Shown piece by piece: positions 17,540 to 26,526 of a DNA stretch of 64,000 nt. The notes beneath the pieces were generated by a model. The model had not been told where the DNA came from and made no database searches. It was given only the letters and a program-made list of their open reading frames with translations. A program made the translations under genes and the position numbers. Within the stretch, counting starts at the first letter, position 1, and each line of letters opens with the position of its first letter. The stretch is from JAWLAT01 sp041395325 (GTDB lineage: Bacteria > Pseudomonadota > Gammaproteobacteria > Xanthomonadales > SZUA-5): assembly GCA_041395325.1 (NCBI GenBank), contig JAWLAT010000002.1, positions 186,001-250,000 of the forward strand, in the 5' to 3' direction.

Positions 17540-19351
17540 ATGCGCAAGTGGCTGAAGCGAATCGCCTTGCTGATCGGCGTTGTGGTGCTGGCGGGTGTCG
17601 CACTGCTGGTGCACACGATGTACTTCAAGCCACTGATGCCACGCTGGTTCTACGAGCGGGTGTTCCTGGAGTTCGCGCTGGACAATCCGGAAATCCTGAC
17701 CAGCATGGGCATGCTGCGCCCACTGGGCCTGCGCTATTACGACGCCGAATGGGGCGATCGCTCACCGGCGCAGGATCAGAAAATGCTGGACAAGCTGAAG
17801 AACGACCTGGCCACCCTGCGGCGCTACGACCGAGCCGACATGACCGGTCAGGCTGCGCTGAGCTACGACATCCTCGAGTATTTCCTCGACGTGCAGGCAC
17901 GCGGGGAGCGTTGGCAACTGCACAACTTCCCGGTCAACCAGCTGTTCGGTGTGCAGAGCAATGTGCCCACCTTCCTGGCCACTCAGCACCGCATCGAGGA
18001 CCAGACTGACGTCGACAACTACCTCGCGAGGCTGGAAAAGCTGCCACAGGTTTTCGATCAGGTTCTGCAGGGCCTGCGCCTGCGCGAGGACGCCGGCGTG
18101 CTGCCACCTCGCTTCACGGTGGAGAAAGTACTGACCGAAATGCGCAACTTCGTCGACCAACCGGCCACCGAGAACATCCTCTACACGGCGGTCGTCGAGA
18201 AGCTGGACAAGTTGCCTGCGGAATCGGCCTGTTGCCGCGACTCACTGCCGCAGATCGCCGCACAGATCGAATCGGCGGCCTATCCGGCCTATGCCAAGCT
18301 CATCGCCTACTTCGAGCATCTGCAGACGCTGCCGCTGAGCAACGACGGTGTCTGGCGCCTGCCGAACGGTGACGAGTACTACGCCTGGGAGATCGAGAGC
18401 AACACGACCACGACGATGAGTGCCGATGAGATCCACGCCATCGGTCTGACCGAGGTGGCTCGCATCGAACAGGAGATGGACGCGATCCTGCAGCGCCAGG
18501 GACTGGCAGAAGGCAGCATCGGCGAGCGGGTGCAGACGTTGGCTCATCGACCCGATCAGCTCTATCCCGATACCGAAGCCGGTCGCGAGCAGATCCTCGC
18601 CGACTACCAGGCCATCTACGATGACATCGATCCGCAACTGGATCGCTGGTTCTCCAAGCGTCCGAAGGCCCCACTGAAGGTCGAACGGATCCCGGCCTTC
18701 AAGGAAGCGACTTCTCCGGGGGCCTACTACAACCCGCCGAGCATGGATGGCTCCAGGCCCGGCATCTTCTACGCCAATCTGCGCGAGGTCTCGGAGATTC
18801 CGCGCTTTGGCATGCGCACCCTCGCCTTCCATGAAGGCATTCCGGGCCATCATTTCCAGATCGCGCTGGCCAGCGAGTTGGAGGGCCTGCCGATGTTCCG
18901 CACGCTGGTGCCTTTCACCGCCTATTCCGAAGGCTGGGCACTGTATTCGGAGTTCCTGGCGCACGAAGCCGGTTTTCATCCAGATGAGCTGAGCGAACTG
19001 GGACGGCTGCAGGCCGAGATGTTTCGCGCTGTCCGGCTGGTGGTGGACACCGGCATGCACGCCAAGCGCTGGAGCCGAGAACAGGCGATTGACTTCATGC
19101 GCGACAAGACCGGCATGGGCGAGAAGGAAGTGGTGGCCGAGATCGAGCGCTATCTGGTCAACCCTGGTCAGGCCCTGGCCTACAAGATCGGCATGCTGAA
19201 GATCATGGCGCTGCGGCAGAAAGCCGAGCAGTCCCTCGGCAATCGCTTCGATATTCGCGAGTTTCACCGCGTGGTATTGCTCAACGGCGCCATGCCGATG
19301 CCGTTGCTGGAGCGCGAAGTCGATCGCTGGATCAGCGAAACCGGCGTCTGA
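17540..19351 (+). CDS. DUF885 family membrane-anchored metallopeptidase-like protein
   Basis: Member of the DUF885 family, related to zinc carboxypeptidase-like proteins. The 603-residue product has an N-terminal membrane anchor (about residues 7-26, preceded by RKWLKR), placing the catalytic part in the periplasm. The metal-binding signature HEGIPGHH is at 431-438, followed about 25 residues later by EGWALYSE. Together these give the HExxxH-type plus downstream Glu arrangement conserved in the family. The substrate is unknown. The ATG follows GGGGGATAGTCC. The gap before it contains a 12-base palindrome; the gap after it is 123 bases. Length is normal for the family. Confidence 0.85.
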   Translation: MRKWLKRIALLIGVVVLAGVALLVHTMYFKPLMPRWFYERVFLEFALDNPEILTSMGMLRPLGLRYYDAEWGDRSPAQDQKMLDKLKNDLATLRRYDRADMTGQAALSYDILEYFLDVQARGERWQLHNFPVNQLFGVQSNVPTFLATQHRIEDQTDVDNYLARLEKLPQVFDQVLQGLRLREDAGVLPPRFTVEKVLTEMRNFVDQPATENILYTAVVEKLDKLPAESACCRDSLPQIAAQIESAAYPAYAKLIAYFEHLQTLPLSNDGVWRLPNGDEYYAWEIESNTTTTMSADEIHAIGLTEVARIEQEMDAILQRQGLAEGSIGERVQTLAHRPDQLYPDTEAGREQILADYQAIYDDIDPQLDRWFSKRPKAPLKVERIPAFKEATSPGAYYNPPSMDGSRPGIFYANLREVSEIPRFGMRTLAFHEGIPGHHFQIALASELEGLPMFRTLVPFTAYSEGWALYSEFLAHEAGFHPDELSELGRLQAEMFRAVRLVVDTGMHAKRWSREQAIDFMRDKTGMGEKEVVAEIERYLVNPGQALAYKIGMLKIMALRQKAEQSLGNRFDIREFHRVVLLNGAMPMPLLEREVDRWISETGV

Positions 19352-19474
19352 TCACCGTTGCGAGGAGGTGACCGGCAAGCGGACCTTCGTCACGCTCCGA
19401 TCCCTCCTTGACGCCGGCACGACACGCGTAGCGAACGCGCTCGCTAGACTGCACGTCATTTCCTGCGGGTGTGC

Positions 19475-20743
19475 ATGATGCGATTCATTGTCTGTTGCGC
19501 GGCCGTCGCGACGCTGGCGGCGAGCGGCCCCGCCTTCGCCACGACCGATTTCGAGGTCGGCCCTCGCCTGCTGGACAGCACCGGGCTGGCTGGCGACACG
19601 CTGGGATTCAGCATCGCCGGCCTGCCTGTCAGTGATGGTAGCCAACTGGCGGCGGCAGGCGCCCTGGGTGGCTATGTCGCCATTCTCAAGCGGCAGACGG
19701 GTCAAACCCAGTTCACCATCAGCCAGCGCACCAGTTCAGGCGTCGCCGACGACAGCTATGGACTGAGCGTGGCATTGGGTGGTGTCGATGGCGAGTATCT
19801 CGCCGTCGGCGCCCCAGGGGATGACGCCTTCGGAAACAACGCCGGCCGTGTCTATCTGCTGCGGCGCACTTCCACAGCGACTGACTATCTGCCGCTGGCC
19901 ACGCTGGACCCGCCCGCTCCCGCGGTGACCGCCAATTTCGGAACGGCGGTGGCCATCGCCGACGACGGCAGTTTTCTGGTGGTTGGCGAACCCAAGGGCA
20001 GATCGGGCGGAATCGAAGTGGGGCTGGTCCACATTTATCCGCTCAATGGTGCATCCGTCGGTCTGCCGATGACCCAGGTCGGTGCGTTAGGCATGGAAGC
20101 CCGCTTTGGTCAGTCGGTGGCGACGCACGGCACTCGCGTAGTCGTCGGTGCACCGTTGGCCGACGATCCGATGATGCTGGCGGATACCGGCGCCATTCAG
20201 GTGCTGACCATCACTGCCGGCATTCCGAGCCCTGATGGGCCCGCGCTGTTTGCCGCGGACCGAGCCGCTGAGGACCGATTGGGACTGTCGGTGGACATCG
20301 AAGGAGATGTCCTGATCGCCGGTGCGGGCAATGACGACAAGCTCGCTGGAGGTGACGCCGGGTCGGCCTATGTGTTCCGCCGCGTTGGCGGGAACTGGCA
20401 GGAGGAAGACAAGCTGCGCTCGATTTCTGCGCAGGCGCAGGAGCGCTTCGGTCAGTCGGTCGCACTCAATGGCGACCTGGCGATGGTCGGCGCCTATTGT
20501 CTCAACGTGTCCGGATGTGTCGGTCCTGGCGCGGTGTATCTGTTCGCACATGCGGCGGGCAGCTGGACCGGCAAGCAGCCGCTGGGTGCTGCCGATGCCA
20601 ACAGTTTTGGTCATGCGGTGGCCTGGACCGGCACGGACAGCATGGTCATCGGTGCCTTTGGTACGGACGCGACCTTCCAGGATCAGGGCGCCGTCTATGC
20701 AGCTTTTCCGACCGATCAGCTGCTGGTGGATGGCTTCGAATGA
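19475..20743 (+). CDS. Secreted FG-GAP repeat protein with C-terminal DGFE
   Basis: Exported beta-propeller protein. The 422 residues have a signal peptide (MMRFIVCCAAVATLAASG, cleavage near AFA). Six to seven FG-GAP-like repeats follow, each with a block such as YGLSVAL, FGTAVAIADDG, FGQSVATHG, LGLSVDIEG, FGQSVALNG or FGHAVAWTG and then VAVGAP or VVVGAPL. The chain ends LLVDGFE. From memory, a D-G-F-E end is frequent on secreted proteins of Xanthomonadales-type bacteria, and it may be a sorting tail. Start choice among GTG 19469, ATG 19475 and ATG 19478 is not decisive. It converges on uvrC with only three bases between the stops. Confidence 0.78.
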   Translation: MMRFIVCCAAVATLAASGPAFATTDFEVGPRLLDSTGLAGDTLGFSIAGLPVSDGSQLAAAGALGGYVAILKRQTGQTQFTISQRTSSGVADDSYGLSVALGGVDGEYLAVGAPGDDAFGNNAGRVYLLRRTSTATDYLPLATLDPPAPAVTANFGTAVAIADDGSFLVVGEPKGRSGGIEVGLVHIYPLNGASVGLPMTQVGALGMEARFGQSVATHGTRVVVGAPLADDPMMLADTGAIQVLTITAGIPSPDGPALFAADRAAEDRLGLSVDIEGDVLIAGAGNDDKLAGGDAGSAYVFRRVGGNWQEEDKLRSISAQAQERFGQSVALNGDLAMVGAYCLNVSGCVGPGAVYLFAHAAGSWTGKQPLGAADANSFGHAVAWTGTDSMVIGAFGTDATFQDQGAVYAAFPTDQLLVDGFE

Positions 20744-20746
20744 TCC

Positions 20747-22654
20747 TCAGTGGTGCAAGCGTTCGTAGATCCGCTCCGCCAGAGCCCGACTGATTCCCTC
20801 AACCCGCATCAGTTCTTCGATGCCGGCCCGTTCCAATCCCTTCAGACCGCCGAAATGCTGCAGCAGCGCCTTGCGCCGTTTGCCGCCCACGCCGGCGATG
20901 TCCTCCAGCACCGAATGCGTCTGCTGCTTGCCACGCCGGGCCCGGTGCCCGGTAATGGCAAAGCGATGGGCCTCATCGCGGACCTGCTGAATCAGTAGAG
21001 CAGCTGGCCGGTTGCCGGATGGGCGCAGCGGCTGATCGACGCCCGGACGCCACAGACTTTCCTCGCCGGCGCGGCGTTCCTCGCCCTTGGCCACGCCCAG
21101 CAGCGTCAGATCCTGCAGACCCAGGTCGGTCAGCACCTCGATCGCCTGTGCCAACTGCCCTCGCCCGCCATCGATCAGCAGCAGATCCGGGGCTGTTCCC
21201 TCGCCATCGCGCAAGCGCCGGAAACGCCGCTGGAGCGCCTGCCGCATCGCCGCATAGTCATCGCCCGGTGTGATGCCGCTGATGTTGTAGCGACGATAGT
21301 CATTGCGCAGGGCGCCCTCTGGACCGAATACCACGCAACTGGCCACCGTCTGTTCGCCCTGCGTGTGGCTGATGTCAAAGCACTCGACCCGCTCAATCGT
21401 GTCGACGTCCAGCAGCTGCGCAAGATCGTCGAATCGGCGCTGCATCGAGGCGGCATCGGCCGCGCGGGCTTCCAATGCAGCGGCCGCGGTGCGCAGACCC
21501 ATTTCCACCCAGCGCGCCCGGTCGCCGCGGGGATTGGCAATCAGCTTGACGCGCTGGCCATGCGTGACCGACAGCAGTTCGGCCAACGCCTGCTGATCCT
21601 CGATGGGATGACTCAACAGCAATTCGCCAGGCGGCGGCAGTTGCAGATAGTGCTGCAACAGAAAGCCACGCAGGATCTCGGCCGGATCGAGGCTGCCGGC
21701 CGAGCGCGGGAAATAGCTGCGATTGCCCAGACTCAACCCGCCGCGAAAGTACAGGAGTTCGACGCAGACCTGGCCATCGGCCACGTGGACGACCACCACG
21801 TCGAGCTCGCCGCGCTCGCCCTGCACGTACTGATTGGCCAGCACGCGCTGTAATGAGGCCAGCTGATCGCGCAATTCTGCCGCTCTCTCGAAGGCCAGAT
21901 CACGCGCGGCCTGCTGCATTTCCTCGCCCAACTCATCCAGCAAGCGATCCGCTCGGCCCTGCAGGAACAATTCGGCGTGATGCAGCTGGCGTGCATAGTT
22001 GTGCGATTCGATCATGCCCACACAAGGTGCGCTGCAACGCCCGATCTGGTGTTGCAGGCAAGGTCGGGATCGATGCCGATAGACACTGTCCTCACACTGA
22101 CGCAGGCGAAAAAACCGATAGACGTGGTTGAGGGTCAACCGCACTGCCTGGGCACTGGGATAGGGACCAAAGAAGCGTCCCGGACGTTGTCGCGAGCCCC
22201 GATAGAAGCCGACCTGGGGAAACTCATGGTCGGTGAAATGAATGTAGGGGTAACTCTTGTCGTCACGCAGGTCGATGTTGTATCGCGGCTTCAGCGACTT
22301 GATCAGCTGAGCTTCCAGCAGCAGAGCTTCACCCTCGGTGCGAGTGACAATGAACTCCATCGCCGCCACCTGCGCGACCATCGTGGCAATGCGCGGATCA
22401 CTCGGGGTGCGGGCAAAGTAGCTCTCGACCCGTTTGCGCAGATTCGCGGCCTTGCCGACGTAGAGCACCGCGGCCTTGTGGTCGAGCATCCGGTAGACAC
22501 CGGGTCCGCGCGGCAATCGTCGGGCGAAGGCGCGGCCATCGAAAGGCGTCTCCGCCTCGTCGAGAGGCCCCGCATCCTCAGCCTTCGAAGTCGGGGTCGG
22601 CGCTTCGGGATCTGGCATCTCGCGATCGACGCCACGCGCCTTCGCAGCGCTCAT
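20747..22654 (-). CDS. uvrC: Excinuclease ABC subunit C
   Basis: Nucleotide excision repair endonuclease that makes both incisions in the UvrB-DNA complex. The 635 residues include an N-terminal GIY-YIG domain (PGVYRMLDHKAAVLYVGKAANLRKRV region at about 51-76) and a Cys-containing block (SRPCLQHQIGRCSAPC). The UVR motif region follows (FERAAELRDQL), then the RNase H-like nuclease domain (VECFDISHTQGE, LLIDGGRGQL) and two C-terminal helix-hairpin-helix motifs. About 35 polar residues precede the GIY-YIG domain, slightly longer than usual. The ATG overlaps the stop of the redoxin/NHL gene (ATGA) and follows GGAGACGG. Confidence 0.95.
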   Translation of the reverse strand: MSAAKARGVDREMPDPEAPTPTSKAEDAGPLDEAETPFDGRAFARRLPRGPGVYRMLDHKAAVLYVGKAANLRKRVESYFARTPSDPRIATMVAQVAAMEFIVTRTEGEALLLEAQLIKSLKPRYNIDLRDDKSYPYIHFTDHEFPQVGFYRGSRQRPGRFFGPYPSAQAVRLTLNHVYRFFRLRQCEDSVYRHRSRPCLQHQIGRCSAPCVGMIESHNYARQLHHAELFLQGRADRLLDELGEEMQQAARDLAFERAAELRDQLASLQRVLANQYVQGERGELDVVVVHVADGQVCVELLYFRGGLSLGNRSYFPRSAGSLDPAEILRGFLLQHYLQLPPPGELLLSHPIEDQQALAELLSVTHGQRVKLIANPRGDRARWVEMGLRTAAAALEARAADAASMQRRFDDLAQLLDVDTIERVECFDISHTQGEQTVASCVVFGPEGALRNDYRRYNISGITPGDDYAAMRQALQRRFRRLRDGEGTAPDLLLIDGGRGQLAQAIEVLTDLGLQDLTLLGVAKGEERRAGEESLWRPGVDQPLRPSGNRPAALLIQQVRDEAHRFAITGHRARRGKQQTHSVLEDIAGVGGKRRKALLQHFGGLKGLERAGIEELMRVEGISRALAERIYERLHH

Positions 22655-24096
22655 CCGTCTCCAATCGGCAGGCGCGACAGCTTGCCGCCCTTCAGATCCA
22701 GTCGCAGAATCTCATGTGCGCCGGTGTTGGCAATCCACACCGCATCTTTGGCCACGCACAGACCCATCGGCTCGGTCAACGCATATTTCAAGTTGATGGT
22801 CTTCACCTCACCCTTGTTGAGCGCATAGACCTTCAACTTGTTGTTGAAGCTGTCGCAGAGCCAGATCAGATTGCGGGCAGCGTCCACGTGCACCGCCATC
22901 GGATGCTGCAAACGCGCCAGTGTGGCGTTGCCATCCACATCGCCAAAATCGAACGGCCCCAGGCCTAGCAAGGTCTGAACCCGGGCATCAGCGAGGCGAA
23001 CCGCACGCAGCGCCGAGTTGCCGCTGTCGGCGACGTACAGGCTGTCCCGACCCACGCTCAATCCACAAGGCTCGGCGAAGCTGGCGAAATTGCCGCTGCC
23101 GTCGGCCAGATCTTCGCGGCCATTGCCGGCCAGGATCGACAGGCGATCACGGCCCAGATCCAGTTCCAGGATCTGCTGGAAACCTGCCACCGCGATGAAC
23201 AGCCGCTCGTTGTAAATGGCGACATCCATCGGCGAGGCCAACGGGGTCTGCTTGGGCAGCCCCATATCGAAATGGCGCAGATCGGCCAGCTTGCCGGTAC
23301 CACACAGCGTTTCCACCTCGCCGTTGGCCAGCTTGACTCGCCGCACCGCGTGGTTTCCCGTGTCGGCAACGAACAACTGGTCGCGCGAGATGGCCAGCCC
23401 CTGCGGCCGGTTGAAGCCGGCTTCGGTGCCCCTTGCATCCCACAGCCCGGCATTGCCGGACCCGAAGACCCGGGTGATGTGACCAGTCGGACTGACCTCC
23501 AGAATGCGGTTCAGGCTGCTGTCGGCCACATAAAGATGGTTCTCACCGGCCACGATGGCGGCCGGGAAACTGAGCGCCTTGCGGGTTTCCGGCTTGCGCG
23601 CCGCAGGCAAGGGCTCGTAGTTGCGCTGATCGGCCAGACCGGCCTGATCCAGCAGCGATTCGATCCGGGCTTCAATCTCGGCGACTCGACCGCAGCCGGG
23701 AAAGATGCCGACCAGACGACCCTCGCAGTCCAGGATCACGGTGGTCGGCCAGGCCTGTACGGCGAGGCGCCGCCAGGCGACATATTCCTTGTCATTGGCG
23801 ACCGGAAAGCGCAGATGCAGCCGGTTGATCGCCTTCAGCACATAGCTGTCGTGCGTCTCATGGGCATATTTCGGTGTGTGCATACCCACCACGGCCAGAC
23901 CGTCGTGGTAGCGGTTCTGCAGCGGCTTGAGCTCTTCCAGCAGTTGGTGGCCATGCACCACCGAGGCATTGAAGAACACCAGCAGGACCACCTTGCCGCG
24001 GAGATCTGCCAGGCGAGGGGCTTCGTCGGTATTGACCCAGCCCAGACCCTCCGGCCACTCATGCAGATACAGCCCCTGCCCGCTGCTCAGATCCAT
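22651..24096 (-). CDS. Redoxin-NHL repeat protein lacking the CxxC active site
   Basis: The 481 residues combine an N-terminal thioredoxin-like domain (about 20-165) with an NHL-repeat beta-propeller (about 180-470), the architecture of NHLRC2-type proteins. Propeller blades are visible as repeated HLYVADSSLNRILEV, LFVADTGNHAVRRV, LYVADSGNSALRAV and WIANTGAHEILRL. The thioredoxin fold keeps the WPTT cis-proline block, but the expected WCxxC site is replaced by FFNASVVHGH (residues 41-50), so disulfide chemistry is unlikely. Start at 24096 is chosen over an in-frame start at 24189 whose extra residues are Arg-rich and unlike the domain. It overlaps uvrC by four bases and lies about 100 bases after the kdsB fusion. 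Function unknown. Confidence 0.8.
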   Translation of the reverse strand: MDLSSGQGLYLHEWPEGLGWVNTDEAPRLADLRGKVVLLVFFNASVVHGHQLLEELKPLQNRYHDGLAVVGMHTPKYAHETHDSYVLKAINRLHLRFPVANDKEYVAWRRLAVQAWPTTVILDCEGRLVGIFPGCGRVAEIEARIESLLDQAGLADQRNYEPLPAARKPETRKALSFPAAIVAGENHLYVADSSLNRILEVSPTGHITRVFGSGNAGLWDARGTEAGFNRPQGLAISRDQLFVADTGNHAVRRVKLANGEVETLCGTGKLADLRHFDMGLPKQTPLASPMDVAIYNERLFIAVAGFQQILELDLGRDRLSILAGNGREDLADGSGNFASFAEPCGLSVGRDSLYVADSGNSALRAVRLADARVQTLLGLGPFDFGDVDGNATLARLQHPMAVHVDAARNLIWLCDSFNNKLKVYALNKGEVKTINLKYALTEPMGLCVAKDAVWIANTGAHEILRLDLKGGKLSRLPIGDG

Positions 24097-24197
24097 GCCC
24101 GACCCGCCTTGTTCCGATCCGCTACAGTCTAGCAATCCCAAGGTGCGCCGGTGGGGTTCAATTGGGGACTGCCGCCGTCGCTGCGGCAACAGTCGAT

Positions 24198-25514
24198 TCA
24201 GCGGCGGCGACGCGTTCGCTGCTCGATCCAGTCAAACAGCCCCCGCACACCGATTTCGATGCGCCGGTAGGCCTCCAGGAAGTCCTCGTGATCACCGTGG
24301 TAGGGATCCGGCACATCGTCCAGACCACTGTCGCGCGCGAAGTCCATCAGTCTCTGAACCCGGTTGCGCAAGGCCTCGGGACAGCCTGCCTGCATGTAGG
24401 CCAGGTTCTCGTCATCATGCGCCAGCAGCAGATCGAAACCATCGAAATCTTCGGCGGAGAGGCGTCGAGAACGGTGTTGCGTCAGATCCAGACGCTGCGC
24501 CCGACCCAGCGCCTGCACCCGCAGATCGGCCCGTTGGCCGCTGTTGGAAGCATGTGTCCCGCGCGAAGCCACCTGCACGAAACGCCCCAGCCCGCGGCGT
24601 TCGGCCTCGCGTCGGGCCACCGCCTCGCTCAGTGGCGAGCGGCACAGGTTGCCCATGCAAACGAAGGCCAGCCGCAGCTGTCGACGAGGCTCGGCCTGCT
24701 CGATGACCGGCGCTGCCTGTGCAGGCTGGGCGTCGGCGCTGGGCGGTACGCTCGGCCCGCCGAGCTGGCCGGCCACGCGGAACAGATCGGCTTCAGTATC
24801 CACGCCGGCCGGCACCGGCTCGATCGCCGGCGCCACGATGATCGGCAGCCCGTGCTCCAGGGCACGCAACTGCTCCAGTGACTCGAACTGCTCCAGTGGT
24901 GTCGGTGCCAGCGCGGTGAACTGCCGCAAGGCACCGACGCGATAGGCGTACAGGCCAATGTGACGTTGCGCCGGCAGGCCAGCAGGCAATTCGGTTTGCG
25001 TCACCGCAAAGGCATCTCGCGCGTAGGGTATCGGTGCACGCGAGAAGTAGCGGGCAAAGCCCTGCTTGTCACAAACCACCTTGACCACATTCGGATCGAA
25101 CAGCTGTTCGGCATCATCGATGGGCGCAGCCAGCGTGGCGATCGCCGCCTGTGGATGGCGGGCCAGCAACTGCGCCACCTGGCGCAGACAGGCCGCCGGC
25201 ATCAGTGGCTCGTCGCCCTGCAGATTGACCAACACGGTATCGTCGCTCAGCCCCAGCCGTTCGGCGCATTCGGCCAAACGATCGCTGCCGCTGCGGTGCT
25301 CGGGAGAGGTCAGACAGGCCTCCACACCAGCGCGCTCGGCCACCTCGGCAATCCGCAAATCATCGGTGGCGACCACGACGCGCACCTGACCCACTGACTG
25401 CGCCCGGGCAATCACGTGGGCAATCAGTGGCGAGCCAGCAATCAGACGCAGGGGCTTGCCCGGCAAACGCGATGCGCCAAATCGAGCCGGTATGGCAATG
25501 ACGACGCGACTCAT
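24198..25514 (-). CDS. kdsB: KdsB (CMP-Kdo synthetase) fused to a low-molecular-weight protein tyrosine phosphatase
   Basis: The 438 residues form two complete enzymes. Residues 1-250 are CTP:3-deoxy-manno-octulosonate cytidylyltransferase, which activates Kdo for lipid A core assembly, with IPARFGASRLPGKPL, VNLQGDEP, HIGLYAYR and GVDTEADLFRV. Residues about 251-279 are a Pro/Ala/Gln linker. Residues 280-438 are a low-molecular-weight tyrosine phosphatase with the P-loop VCMGNLCRS (Cys286, Arg292) and the acid loop DPYHGD (Asp403). No stop codon separates them in the given sequence. ATG 25514 overlaps the lpxK stop by four bases. The phosphatase could act on a tyrosine kinase of polysaccharide export or on a small phosphoester; the fusion suggests a link to Kdo/LPS output, which is inference. 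Confidence 0.92.
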   Translation of the reverse strand: MSRVVIAIPARFGASRLPGKPLRLIAGSPLIAHVIARAQSVGQVRVVVATDDLRIAEVAERAGVEACLTSPEHRSGSDRLAECAERLGLSDDTVLVNLQGDEPLMPAACLRQVAQLLARHPQAAIATLAAPIDDAEQLFDPNVVKVVCDKQGFARYFSRAPIPYARDAFAVTQTELPAGLPAQRHIGLYAYRVGALRQFTALAPTPLEQFESLEQLRALEHGLPIIVAPAIEPVPAGVDTEADLFRVAGQLGGPSVPPSADAQPAQAAPVIEQAEPRRQLRLAFVCMGNLCRSPLSEAVARREAERRGLGRFVQVASRGTHASNSGQRADLRVQALGRAQRLDLTQHRSRRLSAEDFDGFDLLLAHDDENLAYMQAGCPEALRNRVQRLMDFARDSGLDDVPDPYHGDHEDFLEAYRRIEIGVRGLFDWIEQRTRRRR

Positions 25515-26524
25515 GAGGCAGCCGATCCCGCAGCGGTATCCAGACAGTCCCACAGCATTTGCCAGAAGGCCTCCGGCAATTCGGCGGTGACCGTCAAAAC
25601 CACCACCTCGGCCGCTGGCCATGGCGAGTGCAGCTTCATCGCATCCTTCTCGGTGATCAGCCAGGGGGTGGATCGATCCTGCACTGCTTCCCGCAGCTCA
25701 GCCGGGTCCACATGGTCCGGCAAGGCCTCACACCGCATCAGTCGTGCCCCCAAGCCGGTGAGCGTATCGAAAAAGCGTTGCGGATGAGCGATACCAGCGG
25801 CCGCGCTGACGTCGCGGCCCGCCAGCCACGACAGTGGCAAGGGCGTGCCATCCTGGAGCCTGAACAGCCCGCTCGGTCGCAGTTCCATCCGATGCGCCTG
25901 CGGCCAGTCGCCGCCATTGCTGACACGCAGTTGTGCCTGCGCAGCGCGCTCCGGTGGCGCCCGCAGCGGACCGGCCGGCAGCAGCCGGCCGTTGCCGAAG
26001 CCGCGGCGGGCGTCGATCACCACGATCTCGCATTGTCGAGGCAGGCCCAGATGCTCCAGGCCGTCATCGGCGACCAGCACGTCCACCTGGGCGGAGTCGT
26101 CGTCAATCAGCGCTTGGGCGGCGAGCCGGCGATCGGCAGCAACGGCCACAGGCACCCCGCAGCGGCGCTGCAGCAACAGCGGCTCATCACCGACCTCAAT
26201 GGCCGAACTATCGGGTTGTACGCGGCGCAGCGCGTCGCCACGTCGGCCATAGCCTCGTGAAATCACGCCCGGGTGTCGCCCCTGCTGTCGCAGATGATCG
26301 ACCACGGCCGCCACCAGTGGCGTCTTGCCGCTGCCACCAGCGGTCAGATTGCCTACGACGATGACGGGAACGGCGAGGGACTGCGCCGGCGAACGTTCAG
26401 CACGGCGCAGGCGTCGTTGACGCAGCCAACCATAGAGGCGCGACAACAATGCCAGTCCCGGCCAAGGCCGCGCACCTTCGTACCAGATGGCATTGAGCCG
26501 CCGCTCCAGTGCAGCGCGCCACAT
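25511..26524 (-). CDS. lpxK: Tetraacyldisaccharide 4'-kinase LpxK
   Basis: Inner-membrane-associated kinase that phosphorylates the 4' position of tetraacyldisaccharide-1-phosphate to make lipid IVA. The 337 residues have a short N-terminal membrane-association helix (about 18-35), the P-loop VGNLTAGGSGKTP, ISRGYGR, the VDVLVADDGLEH block with the catalytic Asp, and VIDARRGFGNGRLLPAGPLR. Family length is about 320-340. It starts two bases after the msbA stop and overlaps the next gene by ATGA, so lipid A transport, phosphorylation and Kdo activation are encoded on one transcript. Confidence 0.95.
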   Translation of the reverse strand: MWRAALERRLNAIWYEGARPWPGLALLSRLYGWLRQRRLRRAERSPAQSLAVPVIVVGNLTAGGSGKTPLVAAVVDHLRQQGRHPGVISRGYGRRGDALRRVQPDSSAIEVGDEPLLLQRRCGVPVAVAADRRLAAQALIDDDSAQVDVLVADDGLEHLGLPRQCEIVVIDARRGFGNGRLLPAGPLRAPPERAAQAQLRVSNGGDWPQAHRMELRPSGLFRLQDGTPLPLSWLAGRDVSAAAGIAHPQRFFDTLTGLGARLMRCEALPDHVDPAELREAVQDRSTPWLITEKDAMKLHSPWPAAEVVVLTVTAELPEAFWQMLWDCLDTAAGSAAS

Positions 26525-26526
26525 GC

